In this document: one piece after another, positions 20,481 through 32,830 of the stretch
Layout of the letters: each line of letters opens with the position of its first letter
How positions within the stretch are numbered: the stretch's first letter is position 1
Source of the DNA: Vandiemenella viatica
Taxonomy: Eukaryota; Arthropoda; Insecta; Orthoptera; Morabidae
Reading direction: 5' to 3'
Assembly: GCA_031002005.1 (NCBI GenBank)
Contig: CM061919.1
Coordinates: forward strand, 17,183,687 to 17,247,686
DNA: 64,000 bases
Translations under genes and position numbers: made by a program
Notes under the pieces: generated by a model
What the model saw: only the letters and a program-made list of their open reading frames with translations
Told to the model about the DNA's origin: nothing
Databases searched by the model: none

Positions 20481-20643
20481 AGATTTCCCTAATCTGCACA
20501 TGAACTTGATCTTCGCCCTTTGCTCAAACTGCGACATTGTGCCAACTGATTACCACACAGACCTACCTTCAGCTACACTGCAGTCACACTGCCTGTTATG
20601 GCCTGTTCAGACCTGTCAAACTCATAACAATTGCATCACAAAT

Positions 20644-20717
20644 GCCAACACTACGACAGAATTCCGGGAACTTTTTGACTGCCAACACTACGTCAGAATT
20701 CCGGGAACTTTTTGACT
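20644..20717 (+). repeat. 37-bp tandem duplication
   Basis: Two adjacent copies of a 37-base unit (gccaacactacg...tttttgact) differing at one base (gacag/gtcag). Confidence 0.9.
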
Positions 20718-20827
20718 GCCCCTCGCTTATAGATGTATTAAATTTTAATATGTAGTTCATTTGGCTTAAAGAGACTACATCCTGAAATAAGGATTGATAA
20801 AGCTGTAATAATAATAATAATAATATG

Positions 20828-21927
20828 CTAGATGACCCGCGCGAAAATTTCGTGTTTAAAATACAACCCAATAGTGAGGTTGGCAGCTTGTAATAGAATG
20901 AAAAGTAGAACTGCATCATTTGCAGCAATTGTTTATCTGTTTAGTGTAATATGTACACAACAAAATACTTCCGCCATATTATGAAACAAGTAGGAAAATG
21001 TAAAATATACTATATGTATTAAAAACTGTTACTGACCTTAACAGAATAAAACCAACCTTAATAAAATACACACAGCTTGTCCATATCTGTGTGCCATGTG
21101 TTGCTGCGATCATAGCCTGTCAAAAAATTTCGCAATTAAAGTGTTTACATCGGAATTGTATAGTAAAACAGAAAAGTTTTTGCTATGAAAAAATCTGAAA
21201 AGCTTCTTATTGTGTAAGAAGCAGTTTATTAACATCTCTGTGACATGTGCTGCTCCTATCTGGGAACTTGGCTCTGAACTGTTTCATATGTACAATCTTC
21301 ATAATTCTTACTCTTGCCCTTTAAGCAGATAAATGGCTCATATTAAAAAAAAAAAAAATATTGGTCAAATAATAGTGATTCTTTTGCCCTTTAAACACGT
21401 TTTAGAAATTATGATATTTTTGCCCTTTAAGGGTCGAATTTGGAAAAAAATTCTTAAAATATAATGCCAACAAATCGGAAACTGTAATCTTTAAATTGAT
21501 ACCTCATTTTTTATATCGTTTAGGTATCAAGGGGTATTAATGGCTTGTGACAGAAAAATGTATTGTAGAAACATTAATACTTTTGCCCTTTAAGTGACAA
21601 AATCTGAAAAATTCCTTTCTTAAAATATAATCTGACCAAGCCAAAGACTGTAAAAGATACCTCGTTTATCGATATTTTTTTTTTTTTTTTTTTTTTGTGC
21701 TATCAATGGAGATAAATGGTTTGCGGGTAAAGAAACACATTTAATGAAAAATTATATTTTTACCCTTTAAGGGTCGAATTCCAAAAATTCCTTCATTTAA
21801 ATATGATGTGACCAATGTGGAGACCATAATCTTTAAAGTGAAACCTCGCTCATAGATTTTGGTTAAGTATGAAGGGAGATGATTCTTTGAGACAAAAAAA
21901 ACACCTTATAGAAATAATATTATATGA
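20828..21927 (-). mobile_element. Helitron-like element, shorter relative of 7504-9192
   Basis: The minus-strand 3' end is CTAG at 20828-20831, preceded by a gaaattttcg-type hairpin; the 5' end is TC at 21926-21927 next to T21928. The flanking base at the 3' end is C rather than the expected T. The left half is unique sequence shared with 22915-23330; the right half has about four diverged copies of the same tandem unit (tttgccctttaaggg, gataaatggct). No coding capacity. Confidence 0.65.
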
Positions 21928-22179
21928 TTAAACATCTGGATTGGAGAATAAGCACCACCTACTAACGCTGAAGATTGCTGCGGCAGCAAAACACAAAAAA
22001 ATTAATACACATATAGTGTATTGGCATATCCATTCTTTAACATTACAATTCCATTGTCGAAGAAGTGACATGAGCCAGAAAAATTTAATGTTCTATGTGT
22101 GTACGTGTTTTTCTATGTTTCAATTCTGCAGCAGTATTCATCTGTGGATATGTCAAACATTTGAGTAGGAAAATAACCA

Positions 22180-22500
22180 CTGCTTACAAAAGTAGAAGAT
22201 ATCTGTGGCATGGACATACAGGAAACATGTAGACATGTAGATAATGAAATTTTCTGGCTCATAACCCTTCTTCAACAATAGAATGTGGTAGTTGCTTTAT
22301 GGAAGCTAGCAGCTAACCTGTTTTCTTTTTTAATGCGGCATGCTGGGTTGCTAGGTTTATGAATCTTGGGAAGTAGGTATAGAGTGGGGATGCCTACCAA
22401 CTTCCATAAGGCCGCTACCTCATTCTACTGTTGAAGAAGGGTCATATGCCTGAAAAATTCATTGCTCAATGTGTCTACGTGTTTTTCCACAGTGTCGAAA
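22180..22500. repeat. Fold-back repeat with hammerhead-like motif
   Basis: Arms near 22210-22305 and 22395-22490 are imperfect reverse complements (cttcttcaacaatagaatg against cattctactgttgaagaag). The plus strand carries ctgttgaagaagggtc...gcctgaaaaattc, resembling the box order of PLE hammerheads but degenerate. Confidence 0.55.
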
Positions 22501-22914
22501 CACAGTAAAAACACACACACACAAAGAGCCTTCGAATTTTTGGTCTCATATCCCTTCTACAACAATAGAGCTAACTGAATTTTCATCACATTGGCCAGTG
22601 GCTCAAGGCGGAGGAAAATCAATATGGCGGGAAGTTTGGATGGGATTAAAAAATGTGAACCATATCATCGAAACATTAACAGACACGTGGAAGAAGTCAA
22701 CTAAAAAAAATCTTTTATGTGAATATAAAACATATGTATAAAACAATATATATAAAAAGTTTTTTTAAAGTCCACAAATTGTTCATTACTGAAAGTGGTT
22801 TGGTTGTTCTGTGTGAAAAGATAGAGGGTATAGGAATTGTGTAAAAAGAAGAAAGATTACTGGTGTTACCTTAAATTAAGACCTGTTAGCTGCTTGGAGC
22901 CCAATATATACTAA

Positions 22915-23330
22915 CAAGATGACCCGTCTGAAAATTTTTCAAATAAAATATGATGTGTAGTGAGGTTGGTGGCTTGTAATAGAATGCAAAGTAAAACCGC
23001 CTCATTTGTATCAATTGTATATATATTTAGTGTAATAGGTACACATCAAAATACTTACAACATATTAAGAAATGATTAGGAAAATGTAAAACATTCTGTA
23101 TGTCACTCACCTTAACAGAATAAAACCAACCTGAACAAAATACACACAGCATATCCATATCTGTATGATATGTGTTGCTCGATCATAGCCTGTGAGACCA
23201 ATAAAGTAATTACAATGGAAATGCACAGCAAAACAGAAATGTTTCCTTAGCAGAATAAATATCAGAAAAGCTGATATTGACATATTGCTGGGATAAGAGT
23301 TTTTGTCCTCTCTGTACTGAGCTAAAGTTT
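22915..23330 (-). mobile_element. Helitron-like fragment lacking the tandem array
   Basis: Starts with the same 3'-end signature (agatgacccg..tgaaaattt) as 20828 and stays alignable for about 400 bp (tagtgaggttgg..gcttgtaatagaatg, ccttaacagaataaaaccaacct). The CTRR end reads CTTG, and the right end is lost. Confidence 0.55.
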
Positions 23331-23839
23331 AATTGTGAATGATCTGTTGATCAACTTCATATTTTTGTTTTTCTGCATCGATTTAGATGTTTTTTTTTTT
23401 TTTTTTCAAATTTTGATATTAATAAACCTACAGTTCCATTTTACGAATAAATGTTTTATTGTAATTGAGATTAGATTGCAAGTTTCATTTCTTGAAGTAA
23501 TCTATTTCCCAATATATGCTAAACCTATAATATTCCAGGGAATATTTATATTTATCTCATGTGGAAGTAATTCCTGGTGACTGGCATTTGATCATGAATA
23601 CAGGATTTGCCCAGATGTTCGCATTACACACTGGTAAAAGGTGCAAGGTGGGTGGAGCGTTCTCATTTCAGGACGGGCTCAAAGGAAATTGTGACCTTAT
23701 CGAAGGATTTGGTTAATTGATTCCACACCTGGAAAGTACTGGATTTCAAAAACAGGGCTGTTAAGGGTTTGGGTTGGTTGATAGGTTCAGTGGTTTGTGA
23801 TGTGGTACACGGAACTTGTTTATAAACTAAATTTGGTTG

Positions 23840-24440
23840 GTAATTATGGAATATCAGAGCTCAGGAGGTGTTGCTGGAATACAGTGTGAGAGCCTGCTTG
23901 GTGGAACATATGTGTCTCCCACAAATACCAAAGCTGTAGGAGAGGGGAAGCATTTGATATGATAAGGATTGCAACTGTCGTAATGAACATACTGTTGCAG
24001 GTTGGTCGGTTTGATGTGGACAAATGAGTTGAGATGGCCGTTCTAGAGGGATAAATCCACATCCAGGAAAGCGGCATGTGTGTGAGAATAGGTTCATGTG
24101 AATTTCGGGTTGTTAGAGGTATTGAGGCTGTTAAGGAAACAGAGAAGATTGTTTTCCCTATGTGTCCAGATCATGAAAATGTTATCAATGAATTGGAACC
24201 GAAGAGGGGAGGAAGAGAGTGCCTGTCTCGAAAATATACCATGACACTGAATCCATGTCAATGGTGAATGTTGGCGTATAAAGAGGACATGTTAAGTATT
24301 AGTACGAAGGAGTTTGAAGGTAGAGGTGTTGGCACAGTATAGGGTTGTAACGAAAGTGATGTTTCCGGATGCAGATGCGGATGCTCAGTTCCTGACATCT
24401 GCAAATGTGGATGTTATTTTGATGCTGAGGTGGAAAAATA
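23840..24440 (-). pseudogene. Penelope-like reverse transcriptase fragment
   Basis: The minus strand reads FRFQFIDNIFMIWTH near 24195 (RT catalytic block, usually YIDDIF, here with the second Asp changed to Asn), then LNSLNTSNNPKFT, AAFLDVDLSL*NGHLNSFVHIKPTNLQQYVHYDSCNP split by a stop. This is the palm-thumb region of PLE RTs, which prime on DNA ends and are related to telomerase RT. Less certain sequence continues to about 24440. No GIY-YIG part is attached. Confidence 0.6.
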
Positions 24441-25221
24441 AATGTATAATTATGTAGATTTTAATATCTTATCAGAAATGAACTTAAATAAAAATAAGTA
24501 TAATTTTTTCCCAAATTCTTAATTTTTTTCGTAAGCAAATTCTCTTTCCACATAATATGGCCATATTGATTTATTTTTTGCATCACTTTTCGACAGCAAA
24601 AAATGTGGGTTGATTTCACAAGTGGATTAAATTATTTATATCACTACACAAGCATAAACAATTCAGTCTTTGTCATATGAACATTGTGGTGTTTACGACT
24701 TGACGAATTCAAGCATTAAGCTCAAGGCCATGATACCACTTATCTCTATACCCGCCAAGCGCCTTTCTGCAACTCTAGCGGCCCATTCACAGTCCAACTT
24801 GTAGGACCTACAATAATCCGATTTACGATAAAGGACTTTTGTTGGGCCACAAAAGGGGTTGCAGGACTACATGTAGGACGTGTTGGATATTGTTAAATAC
24901 ACAGACAACCAACACCGGTCCTGCCGTTGAATAAGCCGTGTCTCACTACCAGGTCTGTAGGGTCTATCAGTCATCAATTCGCTCTTCTCTTGATTTGCCT
25001 GTTGGTTGACCAGAAATGTTTAAGAAAATTTTCCTTTGAATAACTTGTAATCATTCATCTCCCTAACTTGCCTATCTCCCAACATCCTTACAGAAGACTT
25101 TAGGTGTTTACATACAAGTACAATTTACTTACTCTATGGTAACACATTAAAATAGTCAGATCTCACAAAACAATCAATAAATTCTACAGAATGCAGCTTA
25201 CCAATATCATCATAATAGTCA
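24441..25221. other. No recognisable gene
   Basis: AT-rich DNA with one more GC-balanced stretch (24700-25010); no motif or repeat terminus recognised. Confidence 0.4.
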
Positions 25222-26500
25222 TCTATATATATAAAGATGAATTTATGTTTGTTTGTTTGTTCTTCATACAAATCCACAGTTTTCATCCGATCTCGATGAA
25301 ACTTTGCACACTTATCCTTTGAAACAAAGAGAAAAATGCTGTCTACATTTGGTTGAAAAATTATCTGTTTGAATAATACATGTTGTTTCATAATTTCGAA
25401 ATATTACTGAGCAGCGATAGACAGACGTGTTGGATATGGACGTCTCTGTACTGTTTTTCTGTGTAGAGGTCAGGCAGCTCAATCGTTAAAGCGATTGCTT
25501 ATTAATGTTTGGGGCGTGGTCTCCGGTTCAAATCTCCGTGGAGGCTAAGATTTTTAAAAAAATTTTTTGATTGTAAGAGTCACACCTGGGTCGTAGGTTA
25601 TTCAGATTGAATGTTAAACTGTAGATATCACAAAGTTAAGGGTGCAATGTGAGGCAAATCGTAGGTAGTCTTGCAATGCTGTAGGTGTACACTTCTTTAC
25701 ATTATATTGATCTCTGGGGGGTGATTCGCAGTCAGTGTGTGTGTGATCTGCAGTAATATTACTATAAATGCAGAAGTAAGTCTCTGTCTTTTGTTACGTT
25801 TTAACAACTAAATGCCTATACCGATATTAACGGAATTTGACAAGAAAATCTGTAGCGAGGGCACAGGACATTTTTTTTGTTTTGGTATGATTAACAGTTG
25901 TAGTCACGAAATTTTGAGAACTTATCGAATGGTGACAGAGAGACAGATGTGTGTGTTAGTCTGTAATGTTATGTCGCTTGCTCAAACTAAGCTTTTCGCG
26001 CATTATGTTTGTGTGTAATTTGTTAATAAATTTTTTTAGGTAAAAAATGTATTATTTAGTATAGATGTCGATTTTCTCTGTCCTATTATTTTGTGTCTGC
26101 TTAAATGTTTCTGGCACCAGTTTATTTTGCCTTCTTTTTTTACATGCCTTGTGGGCTTAAACTGGCCTAAGTTGTAGCTCTAACAGCTATTAGAACCCAA
26201 GAATTGGATGCTCATGCTAAAGAAAGAATAAAAGACCAAGCTGAAATAAAGCTTCCCTTAGTTAACACCCCCCCCCCCCCACCACACATCCCCTCACCTT
26301 TGTTTTTTTTAAGTATGTTGGAAATTGATTCTCCTCAAGAGACAGGTTCGATGGTAGAATGATATAGTGATGGCTTTCCGGTCATATTATGCCGACTCGA
26401 TGTTATTTGGGACCAATTCTTCGTTACCAACAACTTTCTATATTCAATTCTGGCAAAGAAATTCTTAATCCACGCGTACGAAGTCACAGGTATCAGCTAG
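25222..26500 (+). mobile_element. Helitron-like element with internal tRNA-like segment
   Basis: The 5' end is TCTATATATATAAAGATG with host A at 25221; the 3' end is CTAG at 26497-26500 with host T. A hairpin-forming cgtacgaagtc..gggtac region precedes the 3' end, clearer in the sister copy 30720-31606. Relative to the sister it carries about 370 extra bases (about 25940-26312). No coding. Confidence 0.65.
25470..25546 (+). repeat. tRNA-like segment inside the Helitron-like element
   Basis: An A-box-like ggcagctcaatcgttaaagc and a B-box-like ccggttcaaatctcc are about 40 bases apart, followed by an A/T-rich stretch. The same segment occurs in the sister element, so it belongs to the family. 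It does not fold as a normal tRNA. Confidence 0.55.
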
Positions 26501-26599
26501 TGCAATATAGTTCGCATTACCCTGTTCTGCAACTTCTGGAAGTTCTCAATTTCTATTAATAGTTAAATCCTTCCTTTACATCAACACTAACTAATTGAT

Positions 26600-27850
26600 A
26601 ACCAGTTAAGGGAACAACAGGTTGATTTATTTAAATTTGGGGCCTGGCCACACTTTTCTCCAACTTATTTACATTACATTGAGTCTCATTCAACCCCTGT
26701 GTAAGCTGCTTCACCAATATTTTAACATTTTTTCCCATCCCAGACACCTGCTGTCTCAGCTCATCTACTCTTTGAGCACTTCTGCTATCATTGACTGAAA
26801 TCGAATCAAAACACTACCATAACTTCATATTGAAGTTTTACATAATTTATTTAACATCATTATTATATTTATGATCTGCATTATTAATTAAATTGACACT
26901 TTCAGCCTTATTCTTTTCAAAAATTTGCTGTAAAGGATTCTAAAATTGCTAGCAAATTTTGACTGTCAGCCATATTCAACCAATTACAAAATTAGTTAAA
27001 CCCAAAAAAAGAACATAAAAGGAAACTGATTTTAAAGAGTTACCACCAATGAATATTAAAAAAAAAAATTAAACTCAGGACTCTCTGTTTGCCGTTCACA
27101 GGATCCTGAAGCACTAAAACACTTTCCCCTAATGCCTTTATCACTTTTTCTTTCTTTGAATAGTACTGTTTTTCAAATAACTTCACACACACACACACAC
27201 ACTTACACTTCCCTCGTTGATTGTCAAAACACGCAGTCTTGATGCCAAAGAAAGCTCATATCCTGGGCTGAAAAATTCCACCTCTTGCCGTCGGGGAAAC
27301 CACCGTCGATTCCAGTCCTTGTCGTTATGTCCAAATAATTGCTGATCGAATCCTTCTTCCAGATTCTCTAAACTGCCCCACATCTCGTAACTCATTCTAC
27401 CTCAGCAGCTCATAGCCGCCACTAAATTTGTAACTTCGAAAATATGCACTTTAGTGACAGGTTCTTTTTGTATTTTGATGTCTGTTATCTTACAGATGTT
27501 GTAAAATACCATGTCTGTCCACAGTCGCCATAATAGGCATTTGGTTGCTTAAGATAACTACTCTGGATATTTACTTCTTGGTTAGGTTTATTTTTTTTCT
27601 GCAAGGTCTACAATAGCATTACAGAGTACACACAGAAGAAGTATTGACTTGACCAAAGATACTAGGCATCAATACAGAAATGTTCCAGTGATTAACTCAC
27701 AACCAAAAATTTACAACAACTGACAACTAACTAACCGTCTCTGCTGATCGCTTATATAAATGCTACAGAAATTTCCAGAATAACACACAGAAAGCCGCTC
27801 AAAATGTCTTGAACAGTGACAATGGGGACTAACAATCAAAATCACATTAA
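26600..27850 (-). mobile_element. Possible LTR retrotransposon 5' end (LTR and gag-like start)
   Basis: On the minus strand a promoter-like tttatataagcg (near 27752-27760) is followed by about 300 bp of untranslated sequence, an open frame MSYEMWGSLENLEEGF... (27395-27183), and a coiled-coil-like stretch near 26690-26800. This order resembles LTR, leader and gag. No second LTR or pol was found and the protein is not recognised. Confidence 0.3.
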
Positions 27851-27949
27851 AACAACTAGAATTAATACAAAATCATTCACAATCATCATGCAACACGAGG
27901 AATTGAAAATGTGCAGAAAATGTGCAGATGGATTTTTTAAAAAGTATTA

Positions 27950-28470
27950 GGAGCCTCTTATGGAGTAAGGATTTCCCGCAAAAGTGCAGAGAGGCAATCT
28001 ATAAAACCCACTTTGTTCCAATTTTAACATATGGGTCGTAAACATGGGTGATGAAGGAGAGAGACAAAGGGAGAGTACAAACTGTGGTAATGAAATTTGA
28101 GAGGAGTAGACTAGGAGTAACAAGAAGAGACAGAATGAGGAAAGAGAGAATCTGGGAGTTGATAAAGGAAGAGCCACTACAAAAGAGAATTGAAAAAGCT
28201 ATGTTACAGTGGTACGGGCATGTAAAGAGGATGGGAGAGGAGAAGCTACCTAGGATGCTGGACATAGAGCTGAAAGGGATGAGGCCTAGAGGAAGACCAA
28301 GGGACAGATGGATTAAATGTGTTAAGAAATGTGTGCAGGAAAGAGGAGGGAATTGGGCGACAGTGGAAGAAGGAGATGGTGTTTGGATTGGAAGCGAGGC
28401 TTTTGTTCCCAGCAGACCCAGCCAGCGGCTGAAGGCTGCCCTAGATGATGATGACACACAAAATTATCAG
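27950..28470 (+). pseudogene. LINE RT C-terminal end with ATG/GAT-rich tail
   Basis: Reading from 27950: LLWSKDFPQKCREAIYKT, ILTYGS*TWVMKERDKG, GVTRRDRMRKERIWELI, LQWYGHVKRMGEEKLPR, MRPRGRPRDRWIK. These are the thumb and C-terminal blocks of LINE ORF2 proteins (YKT..ILTYGSETW; TRRDR.R; WYGHV.RM; GRPR.RW). One in-frame TAA lies near 28039. The frame ends amid a gatgatgatgac tail at about 28455, the element's 3' end. The element is severely 5' truncated. The minus frame over the same bases is a shadow. Confidence 0.75.
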
Positions 28471-28829
28471 CAAATATATACAGGGTTCCCACGGGCCTTA
28501 AAAAGGCCTTAATTTTCGTTTTGATTTTTAAGGGCCCTTAAAAGGCCCTAAAATTTGCTCAAATGCCTTAAAATCTTTGAAAAAGCCTGATTTTTTTAAC
28601 ACCGAGATACGGCGTAATAAATTTCACTATCCAGCGATGCGCCGATCGGCAGATTTTTCTCTGGCTCGACCTTTACCAAGTGTGAGTCAAAGTGCTTATA
28701 TTTCAAGCAAGTAGTAGAGTCTTTGCACAGAACCTCTCTTATGTAGTTCTGCTTCGTACATGCCTGCGTCTTACATGAGAGTTTAAACAACTTCTTACAA
28801 AGTAAGCAACTCGATGTCCATGTGCGAAC

Positions 28830-30140
28830 TGGAATGAATGTTCAAACACAATTGAAACCTCATATTTAACTTCTGTTTTTATGGGCCATGCCAAAGCTGA
28901 AGATTTGATTGAACATTTTTTGGTAGCAGTTGAGAAGTTCTCTCTCCAAAAAGTGATACAGGTTTCAATGGATGGTCCATCCTTAAATTTAAAATTTTTC
29001 AATATGTTGCAAAAGAAATTAAGAACTGGATCTAATTGTGAAATGTTGGATGTGGGAACATGTGGTTTACATGTTGTAAATAAAGCATTTAAACATGGTT
29101 TCCAAGCTTCTGGCTGGCACCTTGATTCAGTCCTAGTTTCCTTATTTGGTTATTTATGGATTCACCCGCGAAAAGAGAGGATTTCCTCAATATTTCCACT
29201 TGTAAAAAAATACCCTCAAAATTTTGTTCACACAGGTGGTTAGAAAATTTACCTGCAGCAGAAAGGGCATTAGAAATATGGGACGATGTTAAAAGCTACA
29301 TACAGAATGTGGAAAAGGGCTCTTTGCCTAAACCTACATGTAAGTCCTTTTTAACAATTCAATCTTATTTGTTCAAAACTGAAATTTTTCATTTCGGTGT
29401 CTAAAATGACAACCCCATTCTTTGCTTTTTTTTATCAGAGCACAAAACCTCTCTTGCCATTTATGGCAGAGGATATAAGAAAATTTATTACCAATTTTAT
29501 TGTTATCTTCAATGTTTTTGAGAAATAACACACAAAAGTATTGATTAATGTACAAAAAGTGTCAACATTAGACCTGAGTGATGTGTCGAAGCTTTCCTGT
29601 GCTAGCAACATCAGTTTTGTAGTTACAGGTGATCAACTTATCAAGGCTGTGATATTCAACAAGAAATTGTCTGAAAAAGAAGTTTTTGAGATGAAAATGG
29701 AGGTCAAATACTTCATTTTTATGATGATTAAGCACATACTGGACAAATCTCCTATAAATTATAGAGTTGTAGGAATTATGACTTGCCCAGACAGATGGCG
29801 CTAAATAGTAGCCACTGTTATGAAAAGATGAAATATCTTCTGATTCACTTGTCAAAAATAAATTTAATTGGAGAAGGAGACTGTGATGAAATTCTTATAC
29901 AGTATCACAGTTTTTTATAACCAGTTGCCTCAAATGCTACGAACCACTTCAGCTTATTTAATCCACATGATGAGCATTCACAATTAGATATCTTTATAGA
30001 CAAGTATCTAGGCAAAGAAGATTATAGCAGAGTACACAAACTAGTAAAAATATGTTGCTGTTATCACATGGACAAGCTGATATTGAACGAGGCTTCGCTG
30101 TGAACAAGCAGTTGGAAGTTGAAAATCTTTAGTGGCTCAA
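28830..30140 (+). pseudogene. hAT-family transposase, frameshifted
   Basis: Blocks in order: NWNECSNTIETSYLTSVFMGH, then ISMDGP-type QVSMDGPSLNLKF (RNase H-like strand with catalytic Asp), LDVGTCGLHVVNKAFKHGF (second Asp region), a frame change near 29170 into PAKREDFLNIS...KFCSHRWLENLPAAERALEIW, and finally LLLSHGQADIERGFAVNKQLEVENL (30050-30130), the C-terminal dimerisation region with the conserved Glu-Arg-Gly-Phe. hAT transposases cut DNA with hairpin formation on the flanks. Several shifts and stops inactivate this copy. Its domain order and flanking TIRs agree. Confidence 0.75.
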
Positions 30141-30719
30141 AGATTAGTGAGTCAACATTTCGAAAACAGCAAAAATAAGTACATATAAACAACTCGTACC
30201 AGTATGCTTTATGTTTACTCTTATAACATGTTGTAGCTCATCTGGTAAGTAAAATTTACTCATATAAGAAAATATTTGATCAAATATGCCCAATAGGAAA
30301 TACTGCTGTAACTCAAAAGATGTTGAAAAAGTTGTATTCAACCTATTTCTTAAACCTATGGAAAATGTTTCATCTTTAATAGTCTTTTACATGTAGTTTT
30401 CAAAAAAAAAAAAGGGGGGGGGATGAGTCTTCCTCATTCAACATTATACCTGAAATCTAATAAGTAATTGAGCTGACAATTTGGCAGTCTTTCTCTGATG
30501 TAACTGCTAATTTGCTATAATATATAAAAACAAATTAAGTTAAAATATATATTTATATGTTAGTAATTCTTATAACTAAGGTGGTAATGTTTCTTTTTGC
30601 CCTTGTGTCAGTTTTCTGGGGTATAGTATGTTTTTTTTATTTTATTTTTAATATATGAAAAGAGAAAAAGTTTCAATATTCACTGTATTGTGTGAAAACA
30701 AAGGTAAATTTATTAGAAA

Positions 30720-31606
30720 CTAGCCCGTACCCGCGACTTCGTACACGCGGATTAAGAATTTTTTTGCCAGAATTAAATATAGGAAGTTGTTGGTAACGAA
30801 GGATTGGTCCCAAACAATATCGAGTCGGAATAATATGACAGGAAAGCTATCACTATATAATTGTACCGTCGAACCTGCCTCTTGAAGAGAATCAATTTCC
30901 AACATATTTCTGTCACCATTCGATAAGGTCTCAAAATTTTGTTACAACAACTGTTAATCATACTGGAAAAAAATATCCTGCGCTCTTCATACAGATTTTC
31001 TTAACAAATTCCATCAATATCGATATAGCCATTTAGTCGTCAAAACGTAACAAAAAGACATAGACTTACTTCCGTATTTATAATAATATTACTGTGGTTC
31101 ACACTCACACACTGACTGCGAACAACACCTGAGGGATCATTATAACGTAAAAAAATGTTCACCTACAACATTGCAAGACTACCTACGATTTGCCTCGCAT
31201 TGCACCCCTAACTTTCTAATATCTACAGTTTAACATTCAATCCGAATAACCTACGGCCCAGGCCTGACTCATACGATGAAAAACAATTTTTAAAAATCTT
31301 AGCCTCCACGGAGATTTGAACCGGAGACCACAACGTTTGTAAGCAAGCGCTTTAACCACTGAGCTGCCAGTTCACTACACCGAAATGCGGTACGGAGACA
31401 TCCATATCCAACGTGTCTGTCTATCGCCGTATTTCGAAGTTATGAGACAACATGTGTTATTTATACAGATAATTTTTCAACCAAATGTAGAAAGTATTTT
31501 CTCCTTGTTTCAAAGGATAAGTGTGCAAAGTTTCATCAAGATCGGATGAAAACTGTGGATTTGTATGAAGAACAAACAAACATACATTCATCTTTATATA
31601 TAAAGA
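30720..31606 (-). mobile_element. Helitron-like element nested in the hAT copy
   Basis: Minus-strand 5' TC at 31606 (host A opposite T31607) and 3' CTAG at 30720-30723 (next base T opposite A30719). The last 30 bases hold a CGTAC-type/GTAC stem before gggCTAG. It is a shorter sister of 25222-26500, with the same tRNA-like segment. Confidence 0.7.
31301..31372 (-). repeat. tRNA-like segment inside the Helitron-like element
   Basis: Minus strand ctggcagctcagtggttaaa (A-box-like) and ctccggttcaaatctcc (B-box-like). Better preserved than the copy at 25470; still lacks a closing acceptor stem. Confidence 0.6.
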
Positions 31607-31796
31607 TTTATTAATTTATAAACTCAAATAAAGCTTTTCATCATAATCTTAACATGCATATTTTAATTTCTTTGCTGTAAGTTGCATATTAGTTTTTTCA
31701 CAACATTTTAATATATGTTAAATATAGCCTTAAAAATATTAAAAATTACCTTAAAAAGGCCTTATTTTTTATTTTACTGAAAGAGTGGAAACCCGG

Positions 31797-32639
31797 AATA
31801 TACCAGTCCGGGTTGGGAATTTTCCTCCAAACATCATTGTTCACCTGAACTCCTACAATTAAAAACTTTTAATCAGTGTTTCATGCATAATACTGCCTTT
31901 GAACATATCACATAGCATTAACATAGTTTTCCTGCATAAAGCAATGTTTATTTACACAAATTCACAATTATTTACACAAAAATTATACAGAGCCATAATT
32001 AATCAACTGCCAGCTTGCCTTACATAATTTTTCAAATAACATTTCATGCAAGGGCTGGGTCTGAGGGATGTTATAATATGGCAAGCAAATCAGGTGTAAA
32101 TCCATCGAGATCTATTACATGACTGAAGCCAGAGAAGAACAATATTTTTACTATAAATGTTTTTACTGTAGTAAAAATAAATATTATATGGAAGTAGTAA
32201 ATTAATATTAAATCTGATGCATTCACCACAATACGTGGTACAGATTCACAGTTGCATTAAATTATTATTATTTTCATAACTTCAGCATCTCATTACATGA
32301 CAGAAGATTTTAATGAAAATTTGCTGTTGATATTGAAAAGAATTGACCAGATGATTTACTTCTCAATATCATAACTCCCCATAAGAGCATACTTCATACT
32401 AAAAAGAAAATTATAAAACTTAAATTGACAATGATAGAGTAAGTGCTGCAATCATTGGACATCAGTCTGTAGTAACATCCATGTCTGGTTTTATCAATTG
32501 TGTTTCAGTCTTGTTACTGTTTTTGTATTCTTCTGCCATAAAAAATAAATAAATAGTAAGTTATACAAAAACCGAAAATCAAGTTTTTTGGTGGATGAGA
32601 GTTAAAAACATATTATTTTTAATAAAATAAAAAATACAG
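31797..32639. other. No recognisable gene
   Basis: AT-rich sequence; no motif recognised. Confidence 0.4.
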
Positions 32640-32830
32640 CAGTTATTCAGGTATGTGAAACACCAATCAGAGTGCTCTCCTACCTTATATTTGGGAGGAT
32701 GGGAGTTAAATCCTTTCTGGCCATCCTGGCTGCAGTTTACCACGGTTTCTCGAAGTCCCTCCATGCAAATGTCCAGATGGCTCCTTTGAAAGACCACAGC
32801 TGACTACCTTCCCCATTCCCGTATATTAGC
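32640..32830 (+). mobile_element. Degenerate SINE, same family as 59635-59880
   Basis: Shares ttgggaggatggga, ctggccatcctggc, ttaccacggtttctc, gtccagatggctcctttgaaag and ccttccccattcc with the family. The head is strongly diverged. Confidence 0.5.

Larger units (their letters stand above)
28481..31796 (+). mobile_element. hAT transposon, decayed, with a nested Helitron
   Basis: Terminal inverted repeats begin cagggttcccac (28481) and, reverse complemented at the right end, ccgggtttccac (31796). Probable 8-bp duplications aatatata (28473-28480) and aatatacc (31797-31804) match at six of eight. Subterminal ccttaaaaaggcctta motifs occur at both ends in mirrored order. Between them lie a broken hAT transposase and the 30720-31606 insertion. 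Confidence 0.8.

Noticed and set aside
27999..28457. A 152-codon minus-strand frame (Ser/Leu-rich)
   Set aside because: It is the antisense shadow of the LINE C-terminal coding region on plus, which has clear motifs.
31301..31372. A genuine tRNA gene
   Set aside because: No closing acceptor stem or clean anticodon arm, and the segment is shared by a repeat family.
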